A DNA stretch of 64,000 bases from NCBI RefSeq assembly GCF_004348265.1, contig NZ_SMNT01000007.1:1-64000 (forward strand). The letters run 5' to 3'. The notes beneath the pieces are model-generated. The model was not told where the DNA came from. It saw nothing but the letters and a program-made list of their open reading frames with translations, and did not search any database. Origin of the DNA: Methylobacterium segetis (GTDB taxonomy: Bacteria; Pseudomonadota; Alphaproteobacteria; Rhizobiales; Beijerinckiaceae). Below, piece by piece: positions 1 through 11,888 of the stretch (position 1 is the stretch's first letter; every line of letters begins with the position of its first letter). A program made the translations under genes and the position numbers.

Positions 1-113
1 CGCGCGCGCTGCATGCCACCGTGGACATCGATGACGAGATCCCGGCCGAGCACTACAAGGCCGTGGCCGAGGTGATCGGCTTCGTTCTGAGGTTGCGCCG
101 CCGCGCCGCCTGA
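1..113 (+). CDS. flhB: Flagellar biosynthesis protein FlhB, C-terminal fragment
   Basis: Only the last 36 codons are in the window; the reading frame starts at base 3 and ends with TGA at 111-113. The visible peptide contains EIPAEHYKAVAEVIGFVLRL, which matches the conserved end of the FlhB cytoplasmic domain (IPxxxYxAVAEVIxYVxRL). FlhB is an inner-membrane component of the flagellar type III export gate and controls the substrate-specificity switch. The gene is followed by cckA on the same strand, a neighbourhood common in Hyphomicrobiales. The family call rests on this short tail only. Confidence 0.8.
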   Translation, partial: RALHATVDIDDEIPAEHYKAVAEVIGFVLRLRRRAA

Positions 114-284
114 CCGCGATGGATGCCGATCCGCTATGGACGTGATTCGTGCCGGCCGATCCCGAAAAGCCACTGTTTGTCCACCTTTATTCGGGAAAGT
201 CCGCCGCAGCTTCCGGAGACAAATCCCTTGCTGCCCGGGGAGGCTCGGGCGTAACCGGTTCGCGTACGGGTGGATTGAGGCCTG

Positions 285-2969
285 ATGGCTGAGCTGATGG
301 GATCACCGGCGCCCGTGTCGGGCTCGATCGACCGGTCCGAGCGTCCGGGCCGCGTCGGGCTCCTCCTCGTCCTGGCGGGCCTGCTCGTCGGCGCCGCGAT
401 CGGCCTCTCGTTCGTCGCCAACGAGCAGGCGCAGTCCCTGATCGTGTGGCTGCTGGCGCTGCTGGCCATGGCCGGCGTGTTCTTCCTGTTCGCGCTCGCC
501 ATCGGCGCGATCCAGCTGAGCGGGCAGGGCGCGCGCGACGACATCACCAAGGCGATCGTGGACGCGGCACCGGAGGCGGCCGTGGTGGTCGAGGAGGGCG
601 GACGCCTGATCTACGCCAACGAGGCGTATCTGCGGATCGCCGGCGGCGACAATTTCTCGAACCTGCGCTCGGTGGAGCGGATCTTCGTGGGTTCGCCGGA
701 GGTCTCGGAGGCCGTCTATCGCCTCGCGCAAGCGGCGCGCGAGGGCCGCAGCCACACGGAGGAGATCCGGATGGCGCCGCCGCCGAGCGGCACGGCGGAG
801 CGGGAATTCGCGTGGTTCCGCATCTCGGTCCGGGCGTTGAGCCGTCCGCGCCGGCAATCCTCCCTGTGGACCGTCGGCGACATCACGCATGAGCGCGAGC
901 GGCAGGAGAACGTCTTCCAGGAACTTCAGCACGCGATCGACTATCTCGACCACGCGCCGGCGGGCTTCCTCTCGATCGATCCGGCCGGCTCGATCGTCTA
1001 CATGAACGCGACGCTTGCCTCCTGGCTCGGCTACGACCTCGCCACCGTCGGTCCCGGCGGTCCCCACCTGTCGGAGATCGCGCCCGGCGCCGACGTCCTG
1101 ACGAGTGCCGCGGGCATGCCCGGCGAGGTTCGTACCGACCGGTTCGATCTCGACCTGCGTCGGCGCAACGGTCACTCGCTCCCCGCGCGCCTCTATCACC
1201 GGGTCGCCTTCGGCAAGGACGGCAAGCCCGGTTCCTCGCGCACCTTCGTCATCAACCGCTCGGCCGGCGCCGAGTTCGACGAGCCGCAGCGGGCGGCCGA
1301 GGTGCGGCTCGCCCGCTTCCTCAACAATTCGCCGATCGCCATCGCGACCCTCGACCGGACGGGCAGGATCGCACGGGCGAACGCCTCCTTCGCCAGGCTC
1401 TTCGGGGCCATGCCCCGGCAGGCGATCGAGGTCGGGGCGGCCGAGGCGGGTCCCGAGCCGAGCATGGGCGAGACCGTGACGGAGCGCGACCGCGCGGCGC
1501 TCGAGGCCGCTCTGGCCAAGGCGGCGAGCGGCCTCAGCGACGTGCAGCCGATCGAGGTCGCGCTGCAGGGTGCGGGCAATCGGTCGGCGCGCGTCTGGCT
1601 CAGCCCGGCGGGCGGCGAGGGCGCCGCCGCCGACCAGAGCCTCGACGAAGCCGATCGCGAGCGTGTGATCCTCTACGCCCTCGACACCACCGCTCAGCGT
1701 CAGCTCGAACAGCAGGTCGCGCAGACCCAGAAGATGGACACGGTCGGCCAGCTCGCCGGCGGCATCGCGCACGACTTCAACAACGTCCTCCAGGCGATCA
1801 TCGGCTACTCGGACCTGCTTCTGGCGAGTCACAAGCCGACCGATCCCGCCTTCCAGGACATCATGCAGATCAAGCAGAACGCGAACCGGGCGGCCGGCCT
1901 CGTGCGCCAGCTCCTCGCGTTCTCCCGCCGCCAGACCCTGCGGCCCGAGGTAATGAATGTCGGCGAATCCCTCTCCGAGCTGACGCTCCTGCTCAAGCGC
2001 CTCCTGGGCGAGCGCGTCGACCTCGAATTGAAGCACGGCCGCGACATCTGGCCGGTCAAGGCCGACGTAAACCAGTTCGAGCAAGTGATCGTGAACCTCG
2101 CGGTCAACGCCCGCGATGCCATGCCCAATGGCGGCCGCCTGCTCGTGCGAACGGCGAACGTGCCGGGTCAGGCCGAAGCGGATGCGCGCGGCGGCGCGCC
2201 GGCCGGAGACCACGTTCTGATCGAGGTGCTCGATACGGGCGAAGGCATTCCGCCCGAGCTGATGGAGAAGATCTTCGAGCCGTTCTTCACGACGAAGGAC
2301 ATCGGCAAGGGCACGGGCCTCGGTCTCTCGACGGTGTTCGGCATCGTCAAACAGAGCGGTGGCACGATCGACGTCCAGTCGACCGTGGGGGAGGGCACCG
2401 CCTTCCGGATCTACCTGCCGCGCCACGAGCCCGCCGAGGAGGCGGCCCCGGAGCCGATCGCCATCGCGAGCCCCTCCGCCAAGCTCGTTCCGCCGGGTCA
2501 GGCAGCCACGTCCGACGCGGTCGGAACGGCACCGGCCGAGCCGGCCGAGGCCGCGCCGGCGGTGCCGAAGGAGGTGCGCAAGCCGTCCGCCGACCACACC
2601 GGTCAGGGAACCATCCTCCTCGTCGAGGACGAGGACCCCGTCCGGGCCGTCAACAGCCGGGCGCTATCGGCCCGCGGCTACACGGTGCTGGAGGCCGCCT
2701 CGGGTGCCGAGGCGATGCGGATCGTGGAGGAGGGCGCGAGTGAGATCGATCTCGTCGTGTCCGACGTCGTCATGCCGGAGATGGACGGGCCGACCCTGCT
2801 GCGAGAGATCCGGAAGCACAAGCCCGGCCTGAAGGTCATCTTCGTCTCCGGCTACGCCGAGGACGCCTTCCGCAAGAATCTGCCGGAGGGCGAGGCCTTC
2901 AACTTCCTGGCCAAGCCTTTCAGCCTGAAGCAACTCGTCGAGACCGTGAAGAAGACGATGTCGGCGTGA
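285..2969 (+). CDS. cckA: Hybrid sensor histidine kinase CckA (cell-cycle control)
   Basis: An 894-residue hybrid kinase. Two N-terminal hydrophobic segments (about residues 25-45 and 52-75) anchor it in the inner membrane. PAS-type sensor regions follow (about 90-460). The HisKA domain has the CckA-type motif [21 protein letters not shown] with His496 as the expected phosphorylation site. The HATPase domain has an N box ([10 protein letters not shown]) and G boxes. A proline/alanine-rich linker leads to a C-terminal receiver whose phosphoacceptor is Asp827 in [12 protein letters not shown]. In alphaproteobacteria CckA passes phosphate through ChpT to CtrA and CpdR, controlling cell cycle and motility. 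The start is the ATG preceded by TTGAGG. The gene lies between flhB and recA. Domain order and motifs make the call strong; the exact PAS boundaries are estimates. Confidence 0.93.
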   Translation: MAELMGSPAPVSGSIDRSERPGRVGLLLVLAGLLVGAAIGLSFVANEQAQSLIVWLLALLAMAGVFFLFALAIGAIQLSGQGARDDITKAIVDAAPEAAVVVEEGGRLIYANEAYLRIAGGDNFSNLRSVERIFVGSPEVSEAVYRLAQAAREGRSHTEEIRMAPPPSGTAEREFAWFRISVRALSRPRRQSSLWTVGDITHERERQENVFQELQHAIDYLDHAPAGFLSIDPAGSIVYMNATLASWLGYDLATVGPGGPHLSEIAPGADVLTSAAGMPGEVRTDRFDLDLRRRNGHSLPARLYHRVAFGKDGKPGSSRTFVINRSAGAEFDEPQRAAEVRLARFLNNSPIAIATLDRTGRIARANASFARLFGAMPRQAIEVGAAEAGPEPSMGETVTERDRAALEAALAKAASGLSDVQPIEVALQGAGNRSARVWLSPAGGEGAAADQSLDEADRERVILYALDTTAQRQLEQQVAQTQKMDTVGQLAGGIAHDFNNVLQAIIGYSDLLLASHKPTDPAFQDIMQIKQNANRAAGLVRQLLAFSRRQTLRPEVMNVGESLSELTLLLKRLLGERVDLELKHGRDIWPVKADVNQFEQVIVNLAVNARDAMPNGGRLLVRTANVPGQAEADARGGAPAGDHVLIEVLDTGEGIPPELMEKIFEPFFTTKDIGKGTGLGLSTVFGIVKQSGGTIDVQSTVGEGTAFRIYLPRHEPAEEAAPEPIAIASPSAKLVPPGQAATSDAVGTAPAEPAEAAPAVPKEVRKPSADHTGQGTILLVEDEDPVRAVNSRALSARGYTVLEAASGAEAMRIVEEGASEIDLVVSDVVMPEMDGPTLLREIRKHKPGLKVIFVSGYAEDAFRKNLPEGEAFNFLAKPFSLKQLVETVKKTMSA

Positions 2970-3059
2970 AGGCCGGCACGGGTCTCAGCTCGGGAGGCCG
3001 ACCTCCCGCAACACCGTGAGAAATGCGGGTGAACGGAAGTGCTCTCCCTTGCGAGATGA

Positions 3060-3074
3060 GAACAAAACAGGTAC
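3060..3074 (+). promoter_or_regulatory. Candidate LexA (SOS) box upstream of recA
   Basis: GAAC-AAAACAG-GTAC lies 62 bases before the recA ATG. Its reverse complement is GTAC-N7-GTTC. The alphaproteobacterial LexA operator is GTTC-N7-GTTC, so one half site is perfect and the other has one mismatch. Position and target gene fit LexA repression of recA. Confidence 0.7.
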
Positions 3075-3135
3075 ATAAATCGGCAACCGGGCGCATTGAG
3101 AACCGCGCCCTTTCCACGCATAAGGATGCCGACGC

Positions 3136-4227
<1,092 letters not shown>

Positions 4228-4255
4228 TCTCAGCAGGCTACGCCGGACGGATCCC

Positions 4256-4287
4256 GAGGCCCGCCGCGAGAGATCGCGGCGGGCCTC
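4256..4287. terminator. Bidirectional hairpin terminator between recA and the MAPEG gene
   Basis: A perfect 14-bp inverted repeat (arms 4256-4269 and 4274-4287) with a GAGA tetraloop sits between two convergent genes. There is no long T tract on either side. Confidence 0.75.
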
Positions 4288-4299
4288 ATCACGTTCGCG

Positions 4300-4716
4300 T
4301 CAACCGCCGAAGGGCAGGATCTTGAGAAACAGGCCCCAGAGCACCAGCAGGATGCCGAGCATCGACACGCCCCAGGCGAGCGTGCGCATGACGGGAATGC
4401 CGAACGCGAAGATGGGCAGGTAGGCGGCCCGGCCGATCACGTAGAGGTAGGCCCCGGCGATTACGGCCGTGTTGTGCCGCCCGATGACGGCGCAGGCGAG
4501 GACGAGGGCGGCGAAGATCGGGAAGGTCTCGAAGAAGTTCTTGGACGCTTTCTCGAGACGCGCGGCCGCGCCGGTCACTTCCGGCGCCTTGCCTTCCCGG
4601 TTGCTCGCCGCCCAGGCGAGGCCGCCGCGCTGCCTCAGCCCGCTCGCGGAGGCCGCCACGATGTGGACGAGGCCGAGCAGGCAGGCGACGGCGAGAAGGC
4701 GGACTTCGATCGGCAT
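4300..4716 (-). CDS. MAPEG family membrane protein
   Basis: A 138-residue integral membrane protein of the MAPEG (eicosanoid and glutathione metabolism) superfamily, with about four hydrophobic helices. Family-like motifs are the polar stretch [29 protein letters not shown] and the later [12 protein letters not shown], both characteristic of small bacterial MAPEG proteins. The start [10 protein letters not shown] was chosen because GAGGG precedes it at a good distance; upstream in-frame codons lack such a site and encode a non-hydrophobic tail. The substrate cannot be told from sequence. The gene lies antisense between recA and alaS, which are normally neighbours. Confidence 0.85.
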   Translation of the reverse strand: MPIEVRLLAVACLLGLVHIVAASASGLRQRGGLAWAASNREGKAPEVTGAAARLEKASKNFFETFPIFAALVLACAVIGRHNTAVIAGAYLYVIGRAAYLPIFAFGIPVMRTLAWGVSMLGILLVLWGLFLKILPFGG

Positions 4717-4907
4717 GGGCGGGACCCTCGGCGGGAAATGTGTGGAACCTCGGCCGTTCCTAGCCCGAGGCAGCCCCGGCACGAAACCGCTCGCGAGAAA
4801 CCACCCGTGACTTGCGCCGCGCCTCTCCTTATGAGGACGAAGAACGATAGCCAGGCTTCGCCGTGAGGCGCGTGGCGCAGGATCCGATCAGGACAGAGTC
4901 TATTTCG

Positions 4908-7589
4908 ATGAGCGGCGTCAACGAGATCCGGTCGACCTTCCTCGACACCTTCGCGAAGGCGGGCCACGCCGTGCTGCCCTCCTCCTCGCTCGTGCCGAAG
5001 AACGACCCGACGCTGATGTTCACGAACGCCGGCATGGTGCAGTTCAAGAACGTCTTCACGGGCGTCGAGAAGCGGCCCTACACCAAGGCGACCACGGCGC
5101 AGAAATGTGTCCGCGCGGGTGGCAAGCACAACGACCTCGACAATGTCGGCTACACGGCGCGGCACCTGACCTTCTTCGAGATGCTGGGGAATTTCTCCTT
5201 CGGAGACTACTTCAAAGCCGAGGCGATCGAACTCGCCTGGACTCTGATCACCAAGGAGTTCGGTCTCTCGCCCGAGACTCTGCTCGTCACCGTCTACGCG
5301 GACGACGACGAGGCGGCCGGTCTGTGGCGGAAGATCGCCGGCTTCTCGGACGACAAGATCATCCGCATCGGCACCTCCGACAATTTCTGGCAGATGGGCG
5401 ATACCGGCCCCTGCGGTCCCTGCTCGGAGATCTTCATCGACCGCGGGCCGGGCTTCGCGGGCGGCCCGCCCGGCTCCCCCGACGAGGACGGCGACCGGTT
5501 CCTGGAATTCTGGAACCTCGTCTTCATGCAGTACGATCAGGTGACGCCGGGCGAGCGCCAGCCGCTGCCGCGGCCCTCGATCGACACCGGCATGGGCCTG
5601 GAGCGCATGGCGTCGATCCTCCAAGGCGTTCCGACGATCTACGAGACCGACCTGTTCCGCGCCCTGATCGATGCAGTGGCCCATGCCGTCAGCCGCGCGC
5701 CGACGCCTGAGACCGCGGCCTCCTACAAGGTCGTGTCGGACCACCTGCGCTCGACCTCCTTCCTGATCGCGGACGGGGTGCTGCCCTCGAACGAGGGCCG
5801 CGGCTACGTGCTGCGGCGGATCATGCGCCGGGCGATGCGCCATCTCGAGCTCCTCGGCGCCCGCGAGCCGGTCATGTATCGCCTCGTGCCGACGCTGGTG
5901 CGCGAGATGGGCCCGACCTACACCGAGCTGATGCGGGCCGAGAGCCTGATCTCCGAGACGCTGCGGCTTGAGGAGACGCGGTTCCGGCGCACGCTGGAGC
6001 GGGGCCTCGCCATCCTCGACGCGGAGAGCCGCGATCTGACGGAAGGCCAGAACCTCTCGGGCGAGACGGCCTTCACCCTCTACGACACCTACGGCTTCCC
6101 CCTCGACCTGACGCAGGACGCCCTCAAGAACCGCGGCATCGGCGTCGACACCGCAGCCTTCAACGCGGCGATGGAGCGTCAGCGGCAGGCGGCGCGCGCC
6201 GCCTGGTCGGGCTCGGGTGAGGCCGCGACCGAAACGGTCTGGTTCGCGATCCGGGAGCGGGTCGGCGCGACTGAGTTCCTCGGCTACGAGACCGAGACCG
6301 CCGAGGGCATCGTGACCGCCCTTCTGCGCGAGGGCGCCGAGATCGAGACGCTGAAGGCCGGCGAGAGCGGTCTCGTCCTCCTGAACCAGACGCCGTTCTA
6401 CGCGGAATCGGGCGGCCAAGTCGGCGATACCGGCCTCATCGTCGCGGCCGGCCTGAAGGCGCGCGTCACCGGCACCGAGAAGAAGCTCGGCGACCTCTTC
6501 GTCCACCACGTAACCGTCGAGGAGGGCAGCCTCGCTCTAGGTCAGGCCGTCGAGTTGCAGGTGGAGCACGCCCGGCGCAGCGCGATCCGTGCCAACCACT
6601 CGGCGACCCATCTGCTGCACGAGGCGCTGCGCCAAGTGCTCGGCGACCACGTCGCCCAGAAGGGGTCGCTCGTCTCGCCAGAGCGTCTGCGCTTCGACTT
6701 CAGCCATCCGAAGCCGATGGAGGAGGCCGAGCTCCGCGCCGTCGAGGATATCGCGAACGCCGTTCTCCTGCAGAACGCGCCCGTCGTCACCAAGCTGATG
6801 GCGGTCGACGAGGCGATCGAGTCGGGGGCCCGCGCCCTGTTCGGCGAGAAGTACGGCGACGAGGTGCGGGTGGTCTCGATGGGCCGGCCCGTGGACGATG
6901 CCGGCATCGAGACCGAGGGCGGACGCCTGCCGAACTTCTCGATCGAGCTCTGCGGCGGCACGCACGCCGCCCGCACCGGCGACATCGGCCAGATCACGGT
7001 GGTGGGCGAGAGCGCGGTCGGCGCCGGCGTCCGTCGCATCGAGGCGATGACGGGCAATGCCGCGCGCCGTCACCGCGCCGAGGAGAGCCGCGCCTTGGGT
7101 GCGCTGGCCGGCCTCCTGAAGGCGCCGGTCGCTGACGCGGCCGAGCGGCTCTCCGCACTGATGGAGGACCGCCGCCGCCTGGAGCGGGAGCTCTCCGAGA
7201 CCCGCAAGAAGCTCGCCATGGGCGGCAGCAATCAGGGCGATGATGCGGCCCGCGAGGTCAACGGCGTCAAGCTGATGGCCCGCGTGGTCGAGGGCGTCGA
7301 GATGCGCGATCTCAAGAGCCTCGCCGACGAGGGCAAGAGCCGCCTCGGCTCCGGCATCGTCGCGATCGTCGGCGTCGCCGCGGACGGCAAGGCCGGCCTC
7401 GTCGTCGGCATCACCGAGGATCTGACGGAACGCTACGACGCGGTCGGGTTGGTGCGGGCCGGCGCCGGTCACCTCGGCGGAAAGGGCGGCGGCGGACGCC
7501 GGGACATGGCCCAGGCTGGCGGCCCCAACGGGGCGGGCGCGGAGGCGGCGCTCGCCGCCATCGCGGACGCTCTCGCCGCGGCGGCCTGA
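4908..7589 (+). CDS. alaS: Alanine--tRNA ligase
   Basis: An 893-residue AlaRS that charges tRNA-Ala in the cytoplasm. The N-terminal class II core begins [20 protein letters not shown]. The editing domain carries the zinc-binding elements [11 protein letters not shown] and CGGTH. A DHHA1/C-Ala domain ends with the glycine-rich [16 protein letters not shown]. Length fits the family (about 875-900). The start ATG at 4908 was preferred over an in-frame ATG 15 codons upstream because it gives the conserved N-terminus and follows AGGACAGAG. A tRNA-Ala gene lies about 1.4 kb downstream. Confidence 0.97.
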   Translation: MSGVNEIRSTFLDTFAKAGHAVLPSSSLVPKNDPTLMFTNAGMVQFKNVFTGVEKRPYTKATTAQKCVRAGGKHNDLDNVGYTARHLTFFEMLGNFSFGDYFKAEAIELAWTLITKEFGLSPETLLVTVYADDDEAAGLWRKIAGFSDDKIIRIGTSDNFWQMGDTGPCGPCSEIFIDRGPGFAGGPPGSPDEDGDRFLEFWNLVFMQYDQVTPGERQPLPRPSIDTGMGLERMASILQGVPTIYETDLFRALIDAVAHAVSRAPTPETAASYKVVSDHLRSTSFLIADGVLPSNEGRGYVLRRIMRRAMRHLELLGAREPVMYRLVPTLVREMGPTYTELMRAESLISETLRLEETRFRRTLERGLAILDAESRDLTEGQNLSGETAFTLYDTYGFPLDLTQDALKNRGIGVDTAAFNAAMERQRQAARAAWSGSGEAATETVWFAIRERVGATEFLGYETETAEGIVTALLREGAEIETLKAGESGLVLLNQTPFYAESGGQVGDTGLIVAAGLKARVTGTEKKLGDLFVHHVTVEEGSLALGQAVELQVEHARRSAIRANHSATHLLHEALRQVLGDHVAQKGSLVSPERLRFDFSHPKPMEEAELRAVEDIANAVLLQNAPVVTKLMAVDEAIESGARALFGEKYGDEVRVVSMGRPVDDAGIETEGGRLPNFSIELCGGTHAARTGDIGQITVVGESAVGAGVRRIEAMTGNAARRHRAEESRALGALAGLLKAPVADAAERLSALMEDRRRLERELSETRKKLAMGGSNQGDDAAREVNGVKLMARVVEGVEMRDLKSLADEGKSRLGSGIVAIVGVAADGKAGLVVGITEDLTERYDAVGLVRAGAGHLGGKGGGGRRDMAQAGGPNGAGAEAALAAIADALAAAA

Positions 7590-7597
7590 CGGTTCCC

Positions 7598-7622
7598 GGC
7601 CCCGGCTTCCGCAGCCGGGGCC
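7598..7622. terminator. Hairpin terminator between alaS and the DUF2147 gene
   Basis: A perfect 10-bp inverted repeat (GGCCCCGGCT / AGCCGGGGCC) with a 5-base loop, placed between convergent genes. Confidence 0.7.
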
Positions 7623-7650
7623 GACGATTGCTTGTGTGGGTGATGGCGCC

Positions 7651-8070
7651 TCAGTTCACCCGCTTCCAGGTCTGGCGCTTGCAGAACACGCTCATCACGC
7701 AGCCTGCGACCTCGAGGGTGCTCGGGCCGGTCACCTTCAGGCTCCCGGAATAGGTCTTCCCGTCCTTCGGATTGTAGAGCGTGCCTTCGTAGCCGTCCGC
7801 GGTCGGCGTCGTCGCGTTGACGATCTGAACGCCCACGACGCTGCGGCTGCGCAGCGCGGGGTTCGGGTTGTTCTCGTCGATGCCCTTGCCCGACGTGCTG
7901 ACGATCGTGCCGCACATGCCGCCGCCGCAGCGGCTGAGCCGCACCTTCGAATCCCCCGTCTCCGTCAGCCAGACGCCGGTGGCATCGGGGGCGGCCTGAG
8001 CGGCCGGTGCGAGAGCAAGGAAACCGAGCAGGAGGGTGGGGATGAGGCGCGGCGCGCGAGGCATCGTCAT
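7651..8070 (-). CDS. DUF2147 family secreted protein
   Basis: A 139-residue protein. The N-terminus, MTMPRAPRLIPTLLLGFLAL followed by APAAQA, is a clear Sec signal peptide, so the product is expected in the periplasm. The mature part starts with DATGVWLTETGDSKVRLSRCGGGMCGTIV, the usual opening of DUF2147, and ends with paired cysteines (GCVMSVFCKRQTWKRV). The start follows GGGAGGAACCACC, an excellent ribosome site. The biochemical role of the family is not established. Convergent with alaS. Confidence 0.85.
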   Translation of the reverse strand: MTMPRAPRLIPTLLLGFLALAPAAQAAPDATGVWLTETGDSKVRLSRCGGGMCGTIVSTSGKGIDENNPNPALRSRSVVGVQIVNATTPTADGYEGTLYNPKDGKTYSGSLKVTGPSTLEVAGCVMSVFCKRQTWKRVN

Positions 8071-8243
8071 GGTGGTTCCTCCCGTTGGTATCCTTATGGA
8101 CCTTCGTCGAGCTTTAGCGTTCCCGGTCTGGCTTCGGCAAGAGTGCCCCGGCAAGATCGGCGCCCGGTGGCGCAATCGCGTTGCGGAGGGCTCGGCGACG
8201 GTTTTCGGACTTCCGGTATGCACGTGCAGGTGAGGCCGATGCC

Positions 8244-8879
8244 TCAGCGGCGTCCGAGGACGGCACCCCGGTAGGTCTCGGCGACCTCGCAGAACGGGAC
8301 GCCGTCGCCGGTCGAGAGCACGGCCTCCACGGCGAAGAGCGCCTCGTCCGGCCCGGGCACCCGCCCGAAGGCAGCCTGCCAGATCACGCGGACCCCCAGA
8401 TTACGCCGACTCGGGCTCAGCGGCCGCACCACGCGTCCGAACGGCGTGTCGCTGTCGGCGAGCCGGGCGTTCATCGCGGCCGTGAGGCGGCCTGGTACGT
8501 ACCAATTGTCGGCCTCGGAGAGCACGTGCTCGCCGCAGGTGAGCCTGACGCGGCGGTAGCGCACGGGCTCGCCGGGCGCGAGGTCGAGGCGCCGGGCCTG
8601 CGCCGCGCTCAACGGCTTCTCCGGCCCGCTTTCCCGGCGCGCGACGAGCCGCGGCTCCGCCGCGAGTCCGCGCTCCGCGCACCAAGCCTCCAGGACGGAG
8701 GTGGCGCTCGGACCGGTGAGCAGCCGGGCTTTCAGCGTCTCGATCAGGATCGCCGCCTCAGCCGCGTCGGGAGTGGGTCGGACCACCTCGTCCGACGACG
8801 CACCGGGCGCCTCGGCATGGACGGGAACGGCCGGAACAAGCATCGCCATCGCAGCTCGGATATAGGCAGCCCGTCTCAC
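8244..8879 (-). CDS. Secreted hypothetical protein, chorismate-lyase/UTRA-like
   Basis: A 211-residue protein with an N-terminal signal peptide (MRRAAYIRAAMAMLVPAVPV, then HAEA). The central region GEPVRYRRVRLTCGEHVLSE, followed by ADNWYVPGRLT and DTPFGRVV, resembles the chorismate lyase (UbiC)/UTRA fold, where a strand pair is followed by a conserved Pro and a (P)LG/FG turn. A catalytic function is not demonstrated, and a periplasmic location would be unusual for chorismate lyase. Treat the fold assignment as inference. The next downstream gene on the same strand encodes the DUF2147 secreted protein. Confidence 0.6.
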   Translation of the reverse strand: MRRAAYIRAAMAMLVPAVPVHAEAPGASSDEVVRPTPDAAEAAILIETLKARLLTGPSATSVLEAWCAERGLAAEPRLVARRESGPEKPLSAAQARRLDLAPGEPVRYRRVRLTCGEHVLSEADNWYVPGRLTAAMNARLADSDTPFGRVVRPLSPSRRNLGVRVIWQAAFGRVPGPDEALFAVEAVLSTGDGVPFCEVAETYRGAVLGRR

Positions 8880-8966
8880 GCGCGTACCTTCGCAGGTGAT
8901 GATGCACCGCGATAGAAGCTGTCGGCGAAAAGATCCAGGTTCAGGAATTCGTCGAGAAGGAGGGGA

Positions 8967-9042
8967 TGGTGGAGCCTAACGGGATCGAACCGATGACCTC
9001 TTCCATGCCATGGAAGCGCTCTCCCAGCTGAGCTAAGGCCCC
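8967..9042 (-). tRNA. tRNA-Ala (anticodon GGC)
   Basis: The complement reads as a complete 76-nt cloverleaf. The acceptor stem GGGGCCT pairs with AGGCTCC and contains the G3:U70 wobble that AlaRS recognises. The D arm is AGCTCAGCTGGGAGAGC, and the anticodon stem CTTCC/GGAAG encloses the loop ATGGCAT (anticodon GGC). The T arm has GGTTCGATC and CCA is encoded at the 3' end. Confidence 0.96.
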
Positions 9043-9230
9043 ACTCTATCCACCGCGGCGGCTGGAAACGCCCGCGGAGTTCGTCTCGCCGCCGGGTCCG
9101 TAGAGCCCGCCGGCGAGGCCGGTTCTATAGGCGGCTCCCGGCCCGGACTCAACCCCTTTTTTCACCGAGCGGAGCCGTTTTTCGCCGGCCGCCTCAGGGT
9201 GCGGGGAGAGGGGCGCGGGGCCGGCCCGCC

Positions 9231-9617
9231 TCAGCTCTCCTCGTCGTTCTCGATGTCGCCGTCGATCAGGTCGGAGACGTCGTCATCGCCCGTATCCTCC
9301 TCCTCGAGGAACGTATCGTCGTCGCTGTCCCCCGCATCCGCGTCGTCGCTGGAATCGTCGTCCGTCGTGGTGTCGGCTTCGTCCTCGGCCGCTTCGACCT
9401 CGTCGAGGGAGACCATCTCCGGGCCGCTCTTCTCTTCCGCGTCGTCATCCTCGTCGGTCGAGCGGGCGGCGAGCGCCGGGGCGGCGACGCGGCTCGTGGC
9501 GACGGCCTGATAGACAGTGCCGCATTTCGGGCAGATCGCGGGATCGCGGTCGAGATCGTAGAATTTCGCGCCGCAGCTCATGCATTGGCGCTTGATGCCG
9601 AGTTCCGGTCTGGCCAC
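9231..9617 (-). CDS. TIGR02300 family zinc-ribbon acidic protein
   Basis: A 128-residue protein. The N-terminal zinc ribbon has CxxC pairs (CMSCGAKFYDLDRDP and CPKCG) with the FYDL signature that defines TIGR02300 (FYDLN acid family). The C-terminal two thirds are extremely rich in Asp and Glu, giving a strongly acidic low-complexity tail. The family is confined to alphaproteobacteria and has no assigned function. It is divergent from aroA and next to the tRNA gene. Confidence 0.93.
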   Translation of the reverse strand: MARPELGIKRQCMSCGAKFYDLDRDPAICPKCGTVYQAVATSRVAAPALAARSTDEDDDAEEKSGPEMVSLDEVEAAEDEADTTTDDDSSDDADAGDSDDDTFLEEEDTGDDDVSDLIDGDIENDEES

Positions 9618-9779
9618 GGGCGAAAACCTCTGACGGTGGGGTCTGGAAGAGGGGCCCCGTTAGTCGCGCGGCGCGCCCGTGTCAAATGGGGCCGTTTCCC
9701 GAGGCGCCCGCGGGGCTTCGCTGGATTTTCGCGAGCGACCCGGCGTTGTTCGGAGCCGCGCGCAGAACCTGCCGGATGA

Positions 9780-11833
<2,054 letters not shown>

Positions 11834-11847
11834 GACCGATACGGGCC

Positions 11848-11863
11848 CGGCCGGCGCCGGCCG
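11848..11863. terminator. GC-rich palindrome between cmk and hrpB
   Basis: A perfect 16-bp palindrome (CGGCCGGCGCCGGCCG) between convergent gene ends. It can fold but has no obvious loop spacer or T tract, so terminator function is tentative. Confidence 0.4.
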
Positions 11864-11888
11864 CGATCTCCGGGCGGGCGAGCGGCGT

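Noticed and set aside
303..2597. Long open frame of 764 codons antisense to cckA
   Set aside because: It mirrors a well-recognised gene, has Arg/Leu/Gly-rich composition typical of the reverse complement of GC-rich coding DNA, and shows no domain.
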